Counted from the stretch's first letter, positions 1 through 8,122 are shown. The stretch: 64,000 bases of DNA from Candidatus Saccharimonadota bacterium (GCA_017405265.1 JAFRAS010000008.1:1-64000), one strand, 5' to 3'. Notes: generated by a model from the sequence alone, not told the origin. A program made the numbers and translations.

Positions 1-862
1 GACGGGCTATTAACCCTCGCTTTCACTTCGGCTCCGTCATTTGACTTAGCCTCGCCGATAAAATTAACTCGCTGGATCGTTCTACAAAAAGCACGCCGTC
101 ACACGGCGAACAAAGCTCACGACCCTCTCCGTTACTAAGTTGCGCGACCTTCGGTCGCGACTTAGCGCGTGGTCATGGGTTTTGTTCGCCGTGCTCCGAC
201 ACCTTGTAGGCACTAAGTTTCAGGCTCTATTTCACTCCCCTCCCGGGGTTCTTTTCACCTTTCCATCACTGTACTAGTTCGCTATCGATCAATCAATATA
301 TTTAGCCTTGGCAAGTGGTCTTGCCGGATTCGAACAGGGTTTCTCGTGCCCCGTTTTACTTGAAAAAAGATATCAAAGTTCAAAAGACCATTTCGCTTAC
401 TGGGCTATCACCATCTTTGGCGTGTCTTTCCAGACACTTCGGCTATGATCTACGATTCTCCTTGCCATTCAGTTAACGCTGATGGTTTTTATGCTAAAAA
501 GTCTTTTTGGACCTCTTAGCATAAAAAATATCTAATTTCGCAACCCCTTTAATAACTCAGGACGTTAATCCGTTAGGTTATCTTAAGGTTTAGGCTCTCC
601 CAATTTCGCTCGCCACTACTTTCGGGATCATTGGTTATTTTCTTTTCCTCGACCTACTAAGATGATTCAGTTCGGCCGGTACCCGCAACTTACCCTATGT
701 GTTCAGATAAGAGCAATGCGACATAACTCGCATTAGGTTACCCCATTTGGAAATCCCCGGATCAATTCTTTTTCTCAGATCCCCGAGGCTTATCGCAGAG
801 TAATACGTCCTTCTTCGGTATTGATTGTCAAGGCATCCACTATTAGTGCCCTTTATAACCTT
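1..862 (-). rRNA. rrl: 23S ribosomal RNA, 5' part (gene runs off the window)
   Basis: The complement reads as the 5' domain of bacterial 23S rRNA. It has the segment GTGGATGCCTTGACA near the 5' end, GAGGAAAAGAAA about 210 nt in, AGTAGTGGCGAGCGAA after it, and GGTGAAAAGAACCCCGGGAG near 560-580. The exact 5' end (about 862) is estimated by comparison with the E. coli start. Two helices are longer than in E. coli. One AT-rich hairpin lies near 485-530. The other, at helix 25 (91-197), carries a nested hairpin ending in CGCGACC-GAAG-GGTCGCG. The 3' part of the gene lies before base 1. No 16S rRNA or tRNA lies upstream; a protein gene follows directly beyond the leader. Confidence 0.97.
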
Positions 863-1062
863 TTTATGCATTGACTTAATTAGCAATCCAGGTTCGAATA
901 AACCAGTATCGCTAATGTCGTCTATTAAAATCTTTCATCGTTGTCGAATTGTTAAAAGGAAGATTTTTGAGGCGTTTTATAATTGGCATTGCTGCCGATT
1001 TTTTCCTCGCTTCCAGACTTTTACAGAGGTCGTTCAAAAACGACAATGTTAACTTAGTGATA

Positions 1063-1090
1063 AGTATACTCCGATTTTTTAAAAAATCAA
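1063..1090 (-). promoter_or_regulatory. Promoter of the 23S rRNA gene
   Basis: On the minus strand TTGATT (1085-1090), a 16-nt spacer and TATACT (1063-1068) form a good sigma-70-type promoter right after the aminopeptidase stop codon at 1100. Transcription would start near 1056 and give a leader of about 195 nt before mature 23S rRNA. The site is direct support for independent transcription of 23S. Confidence 0.7.
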
Positions 1091-1099
1091 GGGTTTTTT

Positions 1100-3454
1100 T
1101 CAAAGATTTTCGGACAATTTTTGGACTTTTTTCACGACGGCGGCGCGGTCCTCGGCGATCAGGGCGAGGCGAGAGGCGATTTCGGACTTCGCAACAGAGA
1201 TGGCGCGGGAAAGAAGGGGTGAATTTTCGTATTTTTCGAAGAAAGTGCGGAATTTTTCGGCTTCTTCCTCGGTTTTTATGGTGCTGGCGGTGTAGCGCGG
1301 GTAATCTTCGAGAGTTTTTTCGCCGGCGATTTTGGCGACACTTTCCCAGTTCTCGGTCAGCCAATCGAGGGATTTTTCGCGAGTTTTATAGTTTCTGCGG
1401 AGGAAAACAAAGAGTGAGAGGTGGTCTTGGGGCTTCACAATTTCGTGATTATCAAGTAATTCCATAAGTTTCTCGACGTTTTTAGGCGAGCGCGCAAGCG
1501 AAATAACAGAGAGAAGGTCGTCTTTTAGCTCCGGATCGGAGGAGGTTTGGTATTGTTTCAGGAAAGAATCAAAGAGAGATTCATCAGCCTTTAGCTGTGC
1601 GGCATAAACGAAGAAACGGTTCTCCGGAGTAACGGGGAGATTTGCGATTTTCTCGAGTAGTTCCCTGTTCTCGGAGTAGAGGGCGAGAGAGAGGAGAGTG
1701 TTTCGGAGATTAATTTCGTTCTCGGTGTCGGTGGGTTTTATCTCGAGGCCGAGCTTTTCGAGCTTGTCGGAGATTATATTATATATAAAGGACTTGAAAG
1801 TGGCCTCTTCGGGGGTGTTTTCGGTGAAAAAGAGCTTCAGGTCGGCGACGATGAGCGAGAGGAGGTCCCAGATGGCGGCGGAGGAGTCGGAGCGGAATTT
1901 TAAGAGAGGCAAGAGAAGTGAAGAGGAGGACACGAGCGGGGTTTTCGCGAGAAGTTCGCGGTCCAAGAGGAGGCGAAGTTTTTGTTCCATGGAGAGGTTT
2001 TCGAAATTGTCGAGAGCGTCGGCGAATTCGGGACCAGAGAGATTAATAATATAGTGGCCAGAGAGGTCGTCGGTGACGCGCGGGAGGGGCCAGACGGAGT
2101 GGTCCTCGGCGGGGCTCAGGAGAAAACGAGCCTCTGTCCCGTCGGTTAAAACGGGGTAGCCGGGCTGGGAAATCCAGGCGTCCATGAATTTTTTGACGCT
2201 GAATTTCGCGTGGGGTTGCAAAAAAGACCAGAGATCGTCGTGGGTGGCGTTTTTGTAGGCGCGGGATTTTAAGTATTCGGAGATGCCAGAAAAGAAATTT
2301 TTCTCGCCCATGAGACGCATAAGCATTAAGACGAGGCGGGCGCCTTTCGCGTAAACAATAGAGGCGTCGAAGAGGACGGCGATTTCGGCGGGGTCCTCGA
2401 CGGGTTGAAAAACGGCCTGGACGCCGGGGAGGGCGTCGCGACGGAGGGCGGCGACACAGTCGCGAGTGAAAAAGTCTTCAAAAACGTGCCAAGAGGGGTA
2501 GAGATGGTCAATAGAGTAATATTCCATTACGGTGGCGAAAGATTCGTTCAGCCAGAGGTCGTCCCACCAGTCCATGGTGACGAGGTTGCCAAACCATTGA
2601 TGGGAGATTTCGTGGGAAATGGTGATGGCGGAGGCCTTTTTGGTCGAAAGGGCGGAGTTTTCAGAGGCGAGGAAGCAGGATTCGCGAAAAGTGATGAGCC
2701 CCCAGTTTTCCATGGCGCCGGCTTCGAAGTCGGGGATGGCGACGAGGTCGAGTTTTTTCAAGGGGTAAGGGAGGCCAAAGAGGTCGTCGTAAAATTCGAG
2801 AGAGTTCTTCGCGTATTCGTTCGGGAGTCTCAAGAGTTCCGCGTTTTGGTTCGGGGTGCAATAAGAGGTGATTTTTACGCCGTTTTTGGTGGTCGTTTCG
2901 AGCTTTTTCAAGGGGGCGACGACAAAGGCGAGGAGATAGGTGGACATTCTCGGGGTGGGCTCGAAAGTGGTGACGAGGTTTGTCCCCTGTTTTTCTTGGG
3001 ATTTTATCTCCGTGTTGCTCAAAACCGTGTCGCCGTCGTCGGGAGTTTCAAGAGTGAGCTCGAAGACGGCTTTCGCGGCTGGCTCGTCGATACAGGGGAA
3101 ACATTGGCGGGCGTAGTGGGACTCGAATTGGGTAGTGACTAAAACGCCCTCGGTATTTTCGCCCTTAAAGGACGAGAGATAGGCTCCCTCGAGCGAAAAA
3201 TCGAGGGTGCGGTGGTAGTCGAGGGCGATTTTTGTCGGGCCTTCCGGCGCATTCTGGAAGGTTATAAGGCCATTTTGGCATGTGAAAGTCAAGTTTGAAT
3301 TATCTATAATATTCCCGACAGAGTGGAGTTTTATTGTGTCGGAGTGGGAGATGCCCTCGATTTCGACGTGACCGACGAGGGTTTTTAAGTTTTTGTCGAT
3401 TTTGAGATGAAGGCGGTATTTTTCAGGGGTAAAATATTGCAGAAGTCGTTCCAT
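1100..3454 (-). CDS. M1 family zinc aminopeptidase (PepN/tricorn-interacting type)
   Basis: Removes N-terminal residues from peptides, probably in the cytosol, as there is no signal peptide. In the 784-residue protein the exopeptidase motif GAMEN is at residues 246-250 and the zinc site HEISH at 281-285. The third ligand is Glu304, in NES exactly 18 residues after HEISH, which fits family M1. The start at 3454 (MERLLQYFTP) is chosen over longer in-frame extensions because TATAAT (3461-3466) ends 6 nt before this ATG, implying a leaderless mRNA, and because upstream residues are low-complexity. A peptide scavenger would suit an organism with few amino-acid pathways (inference). Confidence 0.93.
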   Translation of the reverse strand: MERLLQYFTPEKYRLHLKIDKNLKTLVGHVEIEGISHSDTIKLHSVGNIIDNSNLTFTCQNGLITFQNAPEGPTKIALDYHRTLDFSLEGAYLSSFKGENTEGVLVTTQFESHYARQCFPCIDEPAAKAVFELTLETPDDGDTVLSNTEIKSQEKQGTNLVTTFEPTPRMSTYLLAFVVAPLKKLETTTKNGVKITSYCTPNQNAELLRLPNEYAKNSLEFYDDLFGLPYPLKKLDLVAIPDFEAGAMENWGLITFRESCFLASENSALSTKKASAITISHEISHQWFGNLVTMDWWDDLWLNESFATVMEYYSIDHLYPSWHVFEDFFTRDCVAALRRDALPGVQAVFQPVEDPAEIAVLFDASIVYAKGARLVLMLMRLMGEKNFFSGISEYLKSRAYKNATHDDLWSFLQPHAKFSVKKFMDAWISQPGYPVLTDGTEARFLLSPAEDHSVWPLPRVTDDLSGHYIINLSGPEFADALDNFENLSMEQKLRLLLDRELLAKTPLVSSSSLLLPLLKFRSDSSAAIWDLLSLIVADLKLFFTENTPEEATFKSFIYNIISDKLEKLGLEIKPTDTENEINLRNTLLSLALYSENRELLEKIANLPVTPENRFFVYAAQLKADESLFDSFLKQYQTSSDPELKDDLLSVISLARSPKNVEKLMELLDNHEIVKPQDHLSLFVFLRRNYKTREKSLDWLTENWESVAKIAGEKTLEDYPRYTASTIKTEEEAEKFRTFFEKYENSPLLSRAISVAKSEIASRLALIAEDRAAVVKKVQKLSENL

Positions 3455-3457
3455 TAC

Positions 3458-3486
3458 TTGATTATAGCACGGAATTGGGGTAAAAT
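3458..3486 (+). promoter_or_regulatory. Promoter of the HNH nuclease gene, overlapping the divergent aminopeptidase promoter
   Basis: TTGATT (3458-3463), a 17-nt spacer and TAAAAT (3481-3486) end 7 nt before the nuclease ATG. On the other strand the -10 box of the aminopeptidase occupies 3461-3466, inside this -35 box. The whole divergent control region is only 39 bp, and both transcripts would be leaderless. Confidence 0.6.
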
Positions 3487-3493
3487 CGGGGAG

Positions 3494-4216
3494 ATGAAAC
3501 TGGGATTTCGAGTGCGGAGGGTGGCTGTCGCAGGGCTGGCGGTGGCCGTGGTGGCGGTGGCAGTGATTTTGAATCCGGAATCTTATAATAAAAATTTTGT
3601 AGAGGTGGAGGCGACAGCGGATTTTTCGGAAACAGAGGGGGCGAATGCGCTCGAGGTGCTCTCGCGTCTCGAGGTGAAGGGGCGAGCGCCGAAAACGGGG
3701 TATAAGCGCACGGAATTTTATGAGGACTGGCCGATTATTGAGGGGTGCTCGCTCAGACAGAGGATTATAAAGCGGGAATTTGGGGTGAGCGCGAAGTTTC
3801 TCCCGGGGGACGATTGCACGGTGGTCGCGGGGGAGTTCGACGAGCCTTATACGGGGGAGCATAAGGTGTTTTCGGAGAAAACGGAGATTTCGGACGGGGT
3901 GCAGATTGATCACGTGGTGGCGCTCTCGGACGCGTGGCAAAAGGGGGCACAAAATTTGAGCGCCGAGGAGAGATATACGCTCGCGACGGACCCACTTAAT
4001 CTACTCGCGGTGGATGCCAGCGCGAACCAGAAAAAGTCGGACGGTGACGCGGCGACGTGGCTACCGTCGAACAAAAAGTTTCGTTGCCAATACGTCGCGC
4101 GCCAGATTGCGGTGAAATATAAATACCACCTCTGGGTGACGAGCGCGGAAAAAGAGATGATGGAGCGGATTTTGTCATATTGCCCGAACCAGATAGCGCC
4201 AGGGGTGGAGATGTAA
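3494..4216 (+). CDS. Secreted or membrane-anchored HNH nuclease (DUF1524/GmrSD C-terminal type)
   Basis: About 240 residues. After a short basic start (MKLGFRVRR) comes a hydrophobic stretch rich in Val and Ala (about residues 10-25), a signal peptide or anchor. The C-terminal half has the HNH-type pattern IDHVVALSDAW, then DPLNLLAVDASANQKKSDGD and ATWLP, typical of DUF1524-like secreted nucleases. Such nucleases could degrade environmental or host DNA for nucleotide uptake; that role is inference. The start at 3494 is preferred over an upstream in-frame ATG because TAAAAT ends 7 nt before it and because it puts the signal sequence at the N terminus. Two Cys in the mature part (CSLR, DDCTV) and two near the end may form disulfides. 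Confidence 0.85.
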   Translation: MKLGFRVRRVAVAGLAVAVVAVAVILNPESYNKNFVEVEATADFSETEGANALEVLSRLEVKGRAPKTGYKRTEFYEDWPIIEGCSLRQRIIKREFGVSAKFLPGDDCTVVAGEFDEPYTGEHKVFSEKTEISDGVQIDHVVALSDAWQKGAQNLSAEERYTLATDPLNLLAVDASANQKKSDGDAATWLPSNKKFRCQYVARQIAVKYKYHLWVTSAEKEMMERILSYCPNQIAPGVEM

Positions 4217-4235
4217 AAGGCCCCCTTTCGGGGGC
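4214..4235 (-). terminator. Terminator of the radical SAM gene
   Basis: On the minus strand GCCCCC-GAAA-GGGGGC is followed by CTTTTAC. It lies between the converging HNH nuclease and radical SAM genes. The U-tract favours minus-strand use. Confidence 0.65.
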
Positions 4236-4248
4236 GGAGTAAAAGTAG

Positions 4249-5052
4249 TTAAATAGATATGGCAACATTTTGGCAGGAAAGAGGTGATTTTTCGGTCGGC
4301 TCGAAGATGGTGACGTCGTAGCCGAGATTCGCGAGGGTTTCGGCGGAGTCCCAGAAGGAGCGGTAATTCGCGATGTTGTCCGGTTTTTGGTCCTCAATGA
4401 GGTTGACGGCGAAATTTTCGGGGTCGAAATTGCGACTGATGACTTTTTCCCGCAGTTCACTATTGTTACTCAAGTGAAAATTCAGGGCGTATTTTTCCCC
4501 GACTGGGCGGGGCAGGCGGGACAAAATTTTCGCGATGTCAACGATTTCCAGGGTGAGGCCCTTAAGAATGTGGCTTCTTTGACTTTCGGAAGTGGAATAG
4601 AGCGAGAATTGGAGGCCGGCCGCGCCGGAATAGGCGCGATTTTTGAGGTAGCACCAATCTTCGAGGAAGTCTTCTAAAAAGGGGTTCATTTTCGGGAGCA
4701 TAGTGGCGACGACGGGACAGATGCGACCGACATGGGTGTAGCTTTTTGCTATACCTTTCAAGCGGAATTCGGTGAGGTCCAAGACGGAGTCGTTCATGGT
4801 CGGCTCGCCGAGTTTCGTGAAATAGACTTCGAGGCGGTCGATGTGGCGGGGCGTCGGAGCGACTGCGAGTTCGGCTCTTAGTTCGGTTTCGAGGTCGGTG
4901 GTCGAGGTATTGCCGCGGTATTTGTGATACTCGTGACCGCAAAAGCGGCAGACGGCGCGGCAACCTTTTTGGGCGGAGAGGAAAACGATTTTTCGCCGAG
5001 TAGGGTCGAGGGGGAGTCCGGGGGAATAGGTGCTTGTGATTTTAATGTCCAT
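4249..5052 (-). CDS. RlmN/Cfr-like radical SAM protein, shortened and lacking one catalytic cysteine
   Basis: 267 residues. The cluster motif CRAVCRFC (Cys31, Cys35, Cys38) follows SAQKG, as in RlmN (SSQVGC). Later segments also follow RlmN: TKLGEPTMN (RlmN MGMGEP), QFSLYSTSESQRS (SLHAPNDELRS), NFHLSNNSE and VNLIED. Cys260 near the C terminus could match the methyl-carrying cysteine of RlmN. However, the position seven residues before the cluster, Cys118 in E. coli RlmN, is Phe24, and the N-terminal domain of about 100 residues is missing. It therefore probably does not perform the standard 23S A2503 methylation; its substrate is unknown. A strong AGGAGG site precedes ATG. Confidence 0.75.
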   Translation of the reverse strand: MDIKITSTYSPGLPLDPTRRKIVFLSAQKGCRAVCRFCGHEYHKYRGNTSTTDLETELRAELAVAPTPRHIDRLEVYFTKLGEPTMNDSVLDLTEFRLKGIAKSYTHVGRICPVVATMLPKMNPFLEDFLEDWCYLKNRAYSGAAGLQFSLYSTSESQRSHILKGLTLEIVDIAKILSRLPRPVGEKYALNFHLSNNSELREKVISRNFDPENFAVNLIEDQKPDNIANYRSFWDSAETLANLGYDVTIFEPTEKSPLSCQNVAISI

Positions 5053-5088
5053 AAAATCACCTCCTTTGCTAATTTTTAACTACAGACG

Positions 5089-5106
5089 AAGCCCTTCGCA
5101 GGGCTT
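5089..5106 (-). promoter_or_regulatory. 5'-terminal stem-loop in the radical SAM mRNA leader
   Basis: On the minus strand AAGCCCT-GCGA-AGGGCTT forms a 7-bp stem with a GNRA tetraloop. It would begin within 2-3 nt of the predicted transcription start, about 35 nt before the AGGAGG site. It could stabilise the mRNA 5' end. Confidence 0.5.
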
Positions 5107-5114
5107 ATGATGCT

Positions 5115-5143
5115 ATTATAAAGTATTTTGGCGAAAATGTCAA
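5115..5143 (-). promoter_or_regulatory. Consensus promoter of the radical SAM gene
   Basis: Minus strand TTGACA (5138-5143), 17-nt spacer, TATAAT (5115-5120): a perfect match to both sigma-70 hexamers. It is divergent from the membrane-protein gene starting at 5164, and the two promoters overlap. Confidence 0.75.
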
Positions 5144-5163
5144 TTTGGGGTATAATTATGGTT

Positions 5164-5631
5164 ATGAAAAATGAATCGCCCTGGAATGATGCGGACGCGG
5201 AGGATGCGTATAAAAACGGCACGGTGTATTCCGAGGAGTATTTTCGGAAAAAGGAGGCGCACGAGAAATTGGTCAAAGAGCGGGCGGAGACGGACGGAAA
5301 GATAAAGTTTTGGGGAGATATTGCGAGGATTTTGGGACTAATCGCGCTGCTCGGGTATGCGATTGATATTTCTCTACAAGGGCTGGTAGTAGGTGTTGGT
5401 AGTTTTGGTGCGAAAACGGTTGTGTCTGCGTTATATACAGGGCATAATATGTTTTGGCCGATTATTGCGTGGATTTTGTTGATCTTTGCGGTGGCGGCGC
5501 CGATTCGGGTGGCGATATTGAGTTCCCAGAGAAAAAAGCACGTTTTCAAAGAGTATTTGGCGGCGTGTTCTGGGGTGATATTGATACTTTTACCGAAGAT
5601 TTTGATGTGGATTTTATCGCTGATTGTGTGA
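5164..5631 (+). CDS. Small membrane protein of unknown function
   Basis: 155 residues, not recognised as a known family. The N-terminal third is charged and cytoplasmic-looking (DADAEDAYKNGTVYSEEYFRKK). It is followed by hydrophobic segments at roughly 55-75, 95-115 and 130-155. The start at 5164 (MKNESPWND) is chosen because TATAAT (5151-5156) ends 7 nt before it, giving a leaderless message. Divergently transcribed from the radical SAM gene. Confidence 0.65.
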   Translation: MKNESPWNDADAEDAYKNGTVYSEEYFRKKEAHEKLVKERAETDGKIKFWGDIARILGLIALLGYAIDISLQGLVVGVGSFGAKTVVSALYTGHNMFWPIIAWILLIFAVAAPIRVAILSSQRKKHVFKEYLAACSGVILILLPKILMWILSLIV

Positions 5632-5687
5632 TTTTAAACTAACCTGATTTTTGTATCTCATTTGTCGTCAAAGCCCCGATAGACCTC

Positions 5688-5716
5688 TTGAAATTATATG
5701 AAATTTATGATATAAT
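5688..5716 (+). promoter_or_regulatory. Promoter of the charged hypothetical protein gene
   Basis: TTGAAA (5688-5693), 17-nt spacer, TATAAT (5711-5716). The predicted leader of about 72 nt ends in AATAGGAGG, a clear ribosome site 9 nt before ATG at 5795. Confidence 0.65.
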
Positions 5717-5794
5717 ACAAATATAATGTACTACGAGCAGTATTTGCTACGTGGAATAGTTCCTTAATGGTCAAACGAATAGGAGGTAGAGACG

Positions 5795-6511
5795 ATGAAG
5801 GCGCTAAAAGAATGGTTTTGGGATCGTCTGACTCAATGGTGCGAGCATAGAGAAAATCCTGAAGCGCCAGAGGAAAAACGACGGCGCAAAGAACAACGGA
5901 GACAATGGGAGCAATGGGAGGAAAATCGGAGGCGCGAGAAGGAAGAAAGAGAACAATACATCCAGAACCGAAGAGATGAACGCAGAAATAAGCAAGCCAT
6001 ACCGCTCACGTCCGATTCTCAAACTAACAACGTACGAAAGGCTAAATTGGAAATTTGGCTCAAACCAGAAACCGTAGATTTTCTAGGGGAGCATATTGGC
6101 ACTAAATCAAGATTTTCCCTAATCTTTCTTCATTCTCTTTATCCTAAAAAAGCTTCTGATTACGGACAAATTATTGTCCCGTACGACATTGCACTAGATA
6201 TCGCTGAAGGAGCTGAAGATATGGACATTGAGGACGAAAAAGAGCCGCGGTGTTATACTGCACTGAGAGAGCGATGCGGCATCGTGCTTTGCCACGACGA
6301 CTCGTCTGATAAAAATTATCTACTCCTCTCTTCGGAAGATGATAGTGAGCCCAAAATCGTAGTCGTCAATACTATATTAGAAACCGATCGAGCGGTTAGT
6401 TCGTCATCATTTTGCTGTCCAGGCATGAAATATCTATCGTGCTCTGAGCACTATAAAGGCATAGTACTGTTCGCGGACGCAAAAATTGTCGAACAGTCAT
6501 ACATATTCTAA
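5795..6511 (+). CDS. Hypothetical protein with highly charged N-terminal helix
   Basis: 238 residues, no recognised family. Residues about 22-70 are almost all Arg, Glu, Gln and Lys with regular Trp, probably a long charged helix or coiled coil. The rest is a globular-looking domain with many Asp/Glu and several Cys (CGIVLCHDD, SFCCPGMKYLSCSEHY). The gene is more AT-rich than its neighbours and has a different codon habit, suggesting recent acquisition (inference). A good AGGAGG site precedes the ATG and a terminator follows the stop. Confidence 0.6.
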   Translation: MKALKEWFWDRLTQWCEHRENPEAPEEKRRRKEQRRQWEQWEENRRREKEEREQYIQNRRDERRNKQAIPLTSDSQTNNVRKAKLEIWLKPETVDFLGEHIGTKSRFSLIFLHSLYPKKASDYGQIIVPYDIALDIAEGAEDMDIEDEKEPRCYTALRERCGIVLCHDDSSDKNYLLLSSEDDSEPKIVVVNTILETDRAVSSSSFCCPGMKYLSCSEHYKGIVLFADAKIVEQSYIF

Positions 6512-6523
6512 GACCATAAACCA

Positions 6524-6549
6524 AAACCCGCAGGAAACCGCGGGTTTTT
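6524..6549 (+). terminator. Intrinsic terminator after the charged hypothetical gene
   Basis: AAACCCGC, an 8-nt loop and GCGGGTTT, followed by TTATTCTTTTT. It separates this gene from the MazF-like gene, whose -10 box starts 14 nt later. Confidence 0.8.
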
Positions 6550-6575
6550 ATTCTTTTTATGATATAATTACAGAT

Positions 6576-6965
6576 ATGGAAGAAAAACATTTCCGGGAGT
6601 GGATTGGTTTAAAAGAAAAAATTCATTTCAGTAATTCTGCCCCAAAAATCAACGAGGGCGATATTTGGTGGTGCGGTTTTGGAGAAAATGTTGGTATAGA
6701 AATAAATGGTAAAAGTGCCAGATTCTCTCGTCCGGTTTTAGTAATGAAAAAATTAAGCCGGCAAGGTTTCATGGGGATTCCGCTAACTTCTCAAGAAAAA
6801 ACTGGCTCATGGTATGCAAAATTCGTGTTTTTAGGTAAAGATGAGTACGCGGCGGTTTGTCAAGCTAGAGTCATGAGTACCTCTAGGCTATACGCAAAAA
6901 TAGGACAAATTCCAAAAACCGATTTAGATATTGTAAAGAAAGCTTTTTGCGAATTGTATAAGTAA
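6576..6965 (+). CDS. PemK/MazF-family toxin, apparently without adjacent antitoxin
   Basis: 129 residues. The core follows the MazF pattern: GDIWWCGFGENVGIEINGK, then SRPVLVMKK, GIPLTS, and a C-terminal ARVMSTSRLYAKIGQI that matches the usual Q-x-R-x-x-S-x-R-L segment of these endoribonucleases. About 30 extra N-terminal residues (FREWIGLKEKIHF) precede the core. The start at 6576 is chosen because TATAAT (6563-6568) ends 7 nt upstream. Neighbours are separated by a terminator on one side and a separate promoter on the other, so no antitoxin partner is visible. It could be a solitary regulator RNase or the remains of a toxin-antitoxin pair. Confidence 0.8.
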   Translation: MEEKHFREWIGLKEKIHFSNSAPKINEGDIWWCGFGENVGIEINGKSARFSRPVLVMKKLSRQGFMGIPLTSQEKTGSWYAKFVFLGKDEYAAVCQARVMSTSRLYAKIGQIPKTDLDIVKKAFCELYK

Positions 6966-7132
6966 AAAATGTGCCCCTCCGAAGAGGGGGACGCGGGTAT
7001 TCCCGAATATGGTTTTAGTATATCAAATATCGGGAGTTTTGTCAATAGAAATTTTTTTGTCTTAATAATTTTTGATTGTTGTTTTGGTTAAACGACTCCT
7101 GCTTTCGGATATTTTTATGTTATAATAATGAT

Positions 7133-8122
7133 ATGAATTTGAAGATTGGAATTGTGGGGTTGCCGAATGTGGGGAAGAGCACGCTTTTTAATGCGTTGAC
7201 GAATGCGGGGGCGCTCGCGGCGAATTATCCTTTCGCGACGATTGAGCCGAATGTGGGGATTGTGGCGGTGCCGGATGAGCGCCTCGAGGTCCTCGGGAAA
7301 ATGTATGAAACAGAGAAAATTGTGCCGGCGACGGTGGAATTTGTGGACATTGCGGGGCTGGTCGCGGGGGCGAGCAAGGGGGAGGGGCTCGGGAATAAGT
7401 TTCTCGCGCACATTCGCGAATGCCAGGCGATTTGTCATGTCGTTCGAGCGTTTTCGGACGGGGATATTGTGCGGGCGGACGCGAAAATTGAGGACAATAT
7501 TGTCGAACAGGCGAAGGACGACATTGGGATTATTAATCTTGAGCTCGAGCTCGCCGACGAGGAGACGCGGGCGAAAATTGAGGCGAAGCGGAAAAAAGAT
7601 CCGAGCGACGAGAATGTTCCCTATCTTACGGACAAGCCGGTGATTTATATGTTTAATGTGGACGAAGAGGGACTAACTGAAAAAGAATTGCAGGAAGCGC
7701 TGCGTAATCTTATTATACCACAGAATGCGATTTTTGTCAATGCGAAAATCGAGGAAGAGATGGCGGGGATGGAAAAAGATGAGAAAAAGGAGTTTCTTAA
7801 GAGCTACGGGGTGGAAAACGATGCGCTCGGAGAGCTCGTTCGGGCGGCGTATGATACGCTGGGACTGCAGAGTTTTCTCACAGCTGGGAAGAAAGAGGTG
7901 AGAGCCTGGACAATTCGGAAGGGTGCGACGGCGCCAGAGGCGGCAGGGACGATTCACTCGGATTTTCAGAGAGGGTTTATTGCGGCGGAGGTGTGTAAGT
8001 ATGAGGATTTGGTCAGGCTCGGGAGCGAAAAAGCGGTGAAAGAGGCGGGGTTGATGCGAACTGAGGGGAAAGATTATGTGATGCAAGAGGGAGATGTGGT
8101 GGAGTTTCGGTCCAATGTTTAG
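7133..8122 (+). CDS. ychF: YchF/OLA1-type translation-associated ATPase
   Basis: 329 residues, somewhat shorter than the usual 363. The P-loop GLPNVGKST is at residues 8-16, followed by AGLVAGASKGEGLG (switch II with the family's hydrophobic replacement of the catalytic Gln). NVDE replaces the NKxD specificity motif, as expected for an ATP-preferring YchF. The C-terminal TGS-like domain ends in EGDVVEFRSNV. It binds ribosomes and acts in stress responses in other bacteria. TATAAT (7121-7126) ends 6 nt before ATG, so the mRNA should be leaderless. The 163 bp before it, from 6966, hold only a small CCCCTC-CGAA-GAGGGG hairpin. Overlaps the next gene by 8 nt. Confidence 0.95.
   Translation: MNLKIGIVGLPNVGKSTLFNALTNAGALAANYPFATIEPNVGIVAVPDERLEVLGKMYETEKIVPATVEFVDIAGLVAGASKGEGLGNKFLAHIRECQAICHVVRAFSDGDIVRADAKIEDNIVEQAKDDIGIINLELELADEETRAKIEAKRKKDPSDENVPYLTDKPVIYMFNVDEEGLTEKELQEALRNLIIPQNAIFVNAKIEEEMAGMEKDEKKEFLKSYGVENDALGELVRAAYDTLGLQSFLTAGKKEVRAWTIRKGATAPEAAGTIHSDFQRGFIAAEVCKYEDLVRLGSEKAVKEAGLMRTEGKDYVMQEGDVVEFRSNV

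Noticed and set aside
949-1467. Long plus-strand open frame at the aminopeptidase 3' end
   Set aside because: It is antisense to the conserved M1 protein and the 23S promoter, is Arg/Phe-rich with no motif, and has no promoter or ribosome site of its own.
3455-3952. N-terminal extension of the M1 aminopeptidase to 3952
   Set aside because: The extra 166 residues are Arg/His/Pro-rich, antisense to the HNH nuclease gene, and lie beyond the leaderless promoter.
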